Origin: an uncultured Myxococcales bacterium
GTDB lineage: Bacteria; Myxococcota_A; UBA9042; DTJE01
NCBI GenBank assembly: GCA_903857665.1
Contig: CAIOFV010000069.1
Coordinates: 74,381-138,380 of the forward strand
Direction of reading: 5' to 3'
DNA length: 64,000 nucleotides
Within the stretch, counting starts at the first letter, position 1. Every line of letters begins with the position of its first letter. The position numbers and the translations under genes were made by a program. Under the pieces are notes generated by a model. That model was not told the DNA's origin. It searched no databases and saw only the letters and a list, made by a program, of their open reading frames with translations. Below, piece after piece: positions 62,568 through 64,000 of this stretch.

Positions 62568-64000
62568 CTAGCCGTGCGTGTCCGGCGGCTTGTCCGACCG
62601 CCAGCACCCGAGGAGGATGTCCACCTTGGCCTTCGGGTCGCCGGTGACCGCCGTGCAGGTGACGGGGCACAGCAGGATCTTGTTGGGCTGTGCCGGGGCG
62701 TCGTAGTACCAGCCCCCGGTGGCGCCGCAGTCGGCGGGCGAGGCCACGTACCCCTCCTGGACGGGCAGGGCGCCGGTCAGGGTCACCTGGACGTTGACCT
62801 TCTCGTAGTTGATGGCCTGCCCGACCGGATTGGGGGCCGGGATCGCGTACGTGCACCCCAGCGCCTTGCCCTCGATCGCCTGCAGGGCCGCGGTGAACTG
62901 TTGCGTCACGTTGCCGCCCTGGTCGACCACGAACGCCTTCTGCGTGCCGCCGCCGAAGGCGATCTGGTCCATGCTGCTCAGCGACGAGCCCACTCCCACC
63001 ACGAAGGTCAGGATCGCCGGGGTGCCGCCTGCCGCGGTCGATGCGACACCCGCGATCGTGGGGATGTCCTGCGGATCGCATTCGGTCGGCTCCCCGTCCG
63101 TCGCCAGCACCACCACGACGGTGTGGGTCGGGTTGGCCATCGCGTGGGACCTCGCGAAATTGACGGCCCCCTGCAGCGCAGGGTGCGTCGGCGTGTTGCC
63201 GTTCGGACCGTGCGCCGCCATCGAGTTGATGATGGCGGTGGCATTGCCGGGGAGCACCTTGATGGCCGTTTCGGCCTGGGCATAGTCGGCGACGTCGCAG
63301 GACTCGGACGTGAAGATGAAGCTGCCGGTGATGATCGGGAAGTACTGGATGCCCACGCCGATGCCCGCGGACCCGGCGTCCGTGACGAAGGCCCGGAGCG
63401 CCTCGGAAATGGCATCCCACTTGCTGACGCCAGATCCGGTCGCCTCGTCCATGGAAGACGACTGGTCCATCATGATGAACATGTCCAGCGGGCTGTTCGC
63501 TGCGGCCTGCGTAACGGACGCGCACACGCAGGCGCCGTGCACGCAGTCGGCATCCCCGCATTTCGTGAAGCAGTTGCCGCAGTGGAGGGGATCGGAGTTG
63601 GTGTCGATGGGGCAACCGACGGTCGGGTCGAGGGTGCAATTGGCCGTGCCCGCAGGGCAGACGGGCATGCACACGCCGACCTCGCAGACCTCGGCACCAC
63701 CGCACAGGTGGATTTCGATCTGGCCCAGCGTGCAGCGTTGGGCGCGGGAGGCGTCCACGCACTGCCAGTCGATCGGATCGACACAGTTCGTGCCGGCGAC
63801 GACCGCTTCGGTGCCGTCGGACCCTTCGTCGGCGGCGCAGGAGCCGCCCTCGCACTCGGACTCGGCGCCGGGATCGGCCGTCGGGAGGTCGGCGCTCGTG
63901 CCCTCGTGCGACGACTGGTACGACAGGTCGAGGGCGGCAGCCCGGACGTCCGCGCGGGGCAGGTCCTCGGGCTTCCCGCCTCCGGAGCAGGCAGCCAGGG
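62568..64000 (-). CDS. Lipoprotein with von Willebrand factor A domain, partial at N-terminus
   Basis: The frame is open to the right edge. The first visible residues, from 63998, read LAACSGGGKPED, a lipobox, so only the start of the signal peptide is missing. An acidic Asp/Pro linker and a Cys-rich segment follow ('CGGAEVCEVGVCMPVCPAG', 'HCGNCFTKCGDADC'). Then a vWA domain has MIDAS residues in MMDQSSSMD and 'LATDGEPTECD', and a Cys-containing tail ends in 'GCWRSDKPPDTHG'. It is probably a surface adhesion or binding protein. The Cys-rich lipoprotein gene follows 88 bp downstream on the same strand. Confidence 0.83.
   Translation of the reverse strand, partial: LAACSGGGKPEDLPRADVRAAALDLSYQSSHEGTSADLPTADPGAESECEGGSCAADEGSDGTEAVVAGTNCVDPIDWQCVDASRAQRCTLGQIEIHLCGGAEVCEVGVCMPVCPAGTANCTLDPTVGCPIDTNSDPLHCGNCFTKCGDADCVHGACVCASVTQAAANSPLDMFIMMDQSSSMDEATGSGVSKWDAISEALRAFVTDAGSAGIGVGIQYFPIITGSFIFTSESCDVADYAQAETAIKVLPGNATAIINSMAAHGPNGNTPTHPALQGAVNFARSHAMANPTHTVVVVLATDGEPTECDPQDIPTIAGVASTAAGGTPAILTFVVGVGSSLSSMDQIAFGGGTQKAFVVDQGGNVTQQFTAALQAIEGKALGCTYAIPAPNPVGQAINYEKVNVQVTLTGALPVQEGYVASPADCGATGGWYYDAPAQPNKILLCPVTCTAVTGDPKAKVDILLGCWRSDKPPDTHG

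Overview
This is a very GC-rich (roughly 70% by eye), densely coding window with genes on both strands, about 42 genes, no tRNA, rRNA, CRISPR array or insertion sequence that I could find. Several traits point to a Gram-negative from the Myxococcota / former Deltaproteobacteria, although no marker here fixes the taxon: a MYXO-CTERM-like sorting tail on a secreted hydrolase, lipoproteins with long Asp-Val-Pro linkers and Cys-rich repeats, TamA/TamB outer-membrane assembly genes, membrane-anchored multihaem cytochromes c, a glycyl-radical enzyme and several B12-binding radical SAM proteins.

Layout. 1-6.1 kb (minus): a POTRA protein (cut by the window edge) behind a TamB homologue. 6.2-8.7 kb: a glycyl-radical enzyme without a visible activase. 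8.9-18.1 kb: DNA-metabolism and housekeeping block with comM, recA, an EF-P with an EfpL-type Arg loop (minus), two paralogous secreted beta-barrel-like proteins, and a coupled mrfB-mrfA (YprB/YprA) pair. 18.3-28.1 kb: mixed genes (DMT transporter, SUMF1-domain lipoprotein, CinA-like protein, CocE-type hydrolase, lipoprotein, acyl-CoA dehydrogenase, a hypothetical, a CPA2 antiporter), then endonuclease IV.

29-49.5 kb is the unusual part. It holds three paralogous membrane-plus-beta-propeller proteins, two membrane-anchored multihaem cytochromes c, a membrane protein with an embedded spermidine-synthase-like domain, a membrane-anchored Ig-like protein and five different B12-binding-domain radical SAM proteins in alternating orientation. 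One radical SAM gene sits 11 bp upstream of a cytochrome gene. In the 339-bp gap between two divergent radical SAM genes, a near-consensus promoter (TTGACA-N17-GACAAT) precedes an intact 22-codon reading frame. It encodes a basic proline-rich peptide made of about 4.5 tandem (R/K)PxP units ending in Pro-stop. This is the best candidate for an undescribed system: either a modified-peptide (RiPP-like) precursor with its radical SAM enzymes, or a leader peptide controlling the radical SAM operon. Both are inferences.

49.5-64 kb: an FLVCR-like MFS transporter, a PAS histidine kinase, a lipoprotein, an RND exporter with a PhnD-like periplasmic binding protein (an arrangement resembling bacterial sterol transporters), a PAS/HD-GYP regulator with a degenerate receiver, PPK2, a SugE/Gdx exporter, and two Cys-rich lipoproteins, the last one cut by the window edge just inside its signal peptide.
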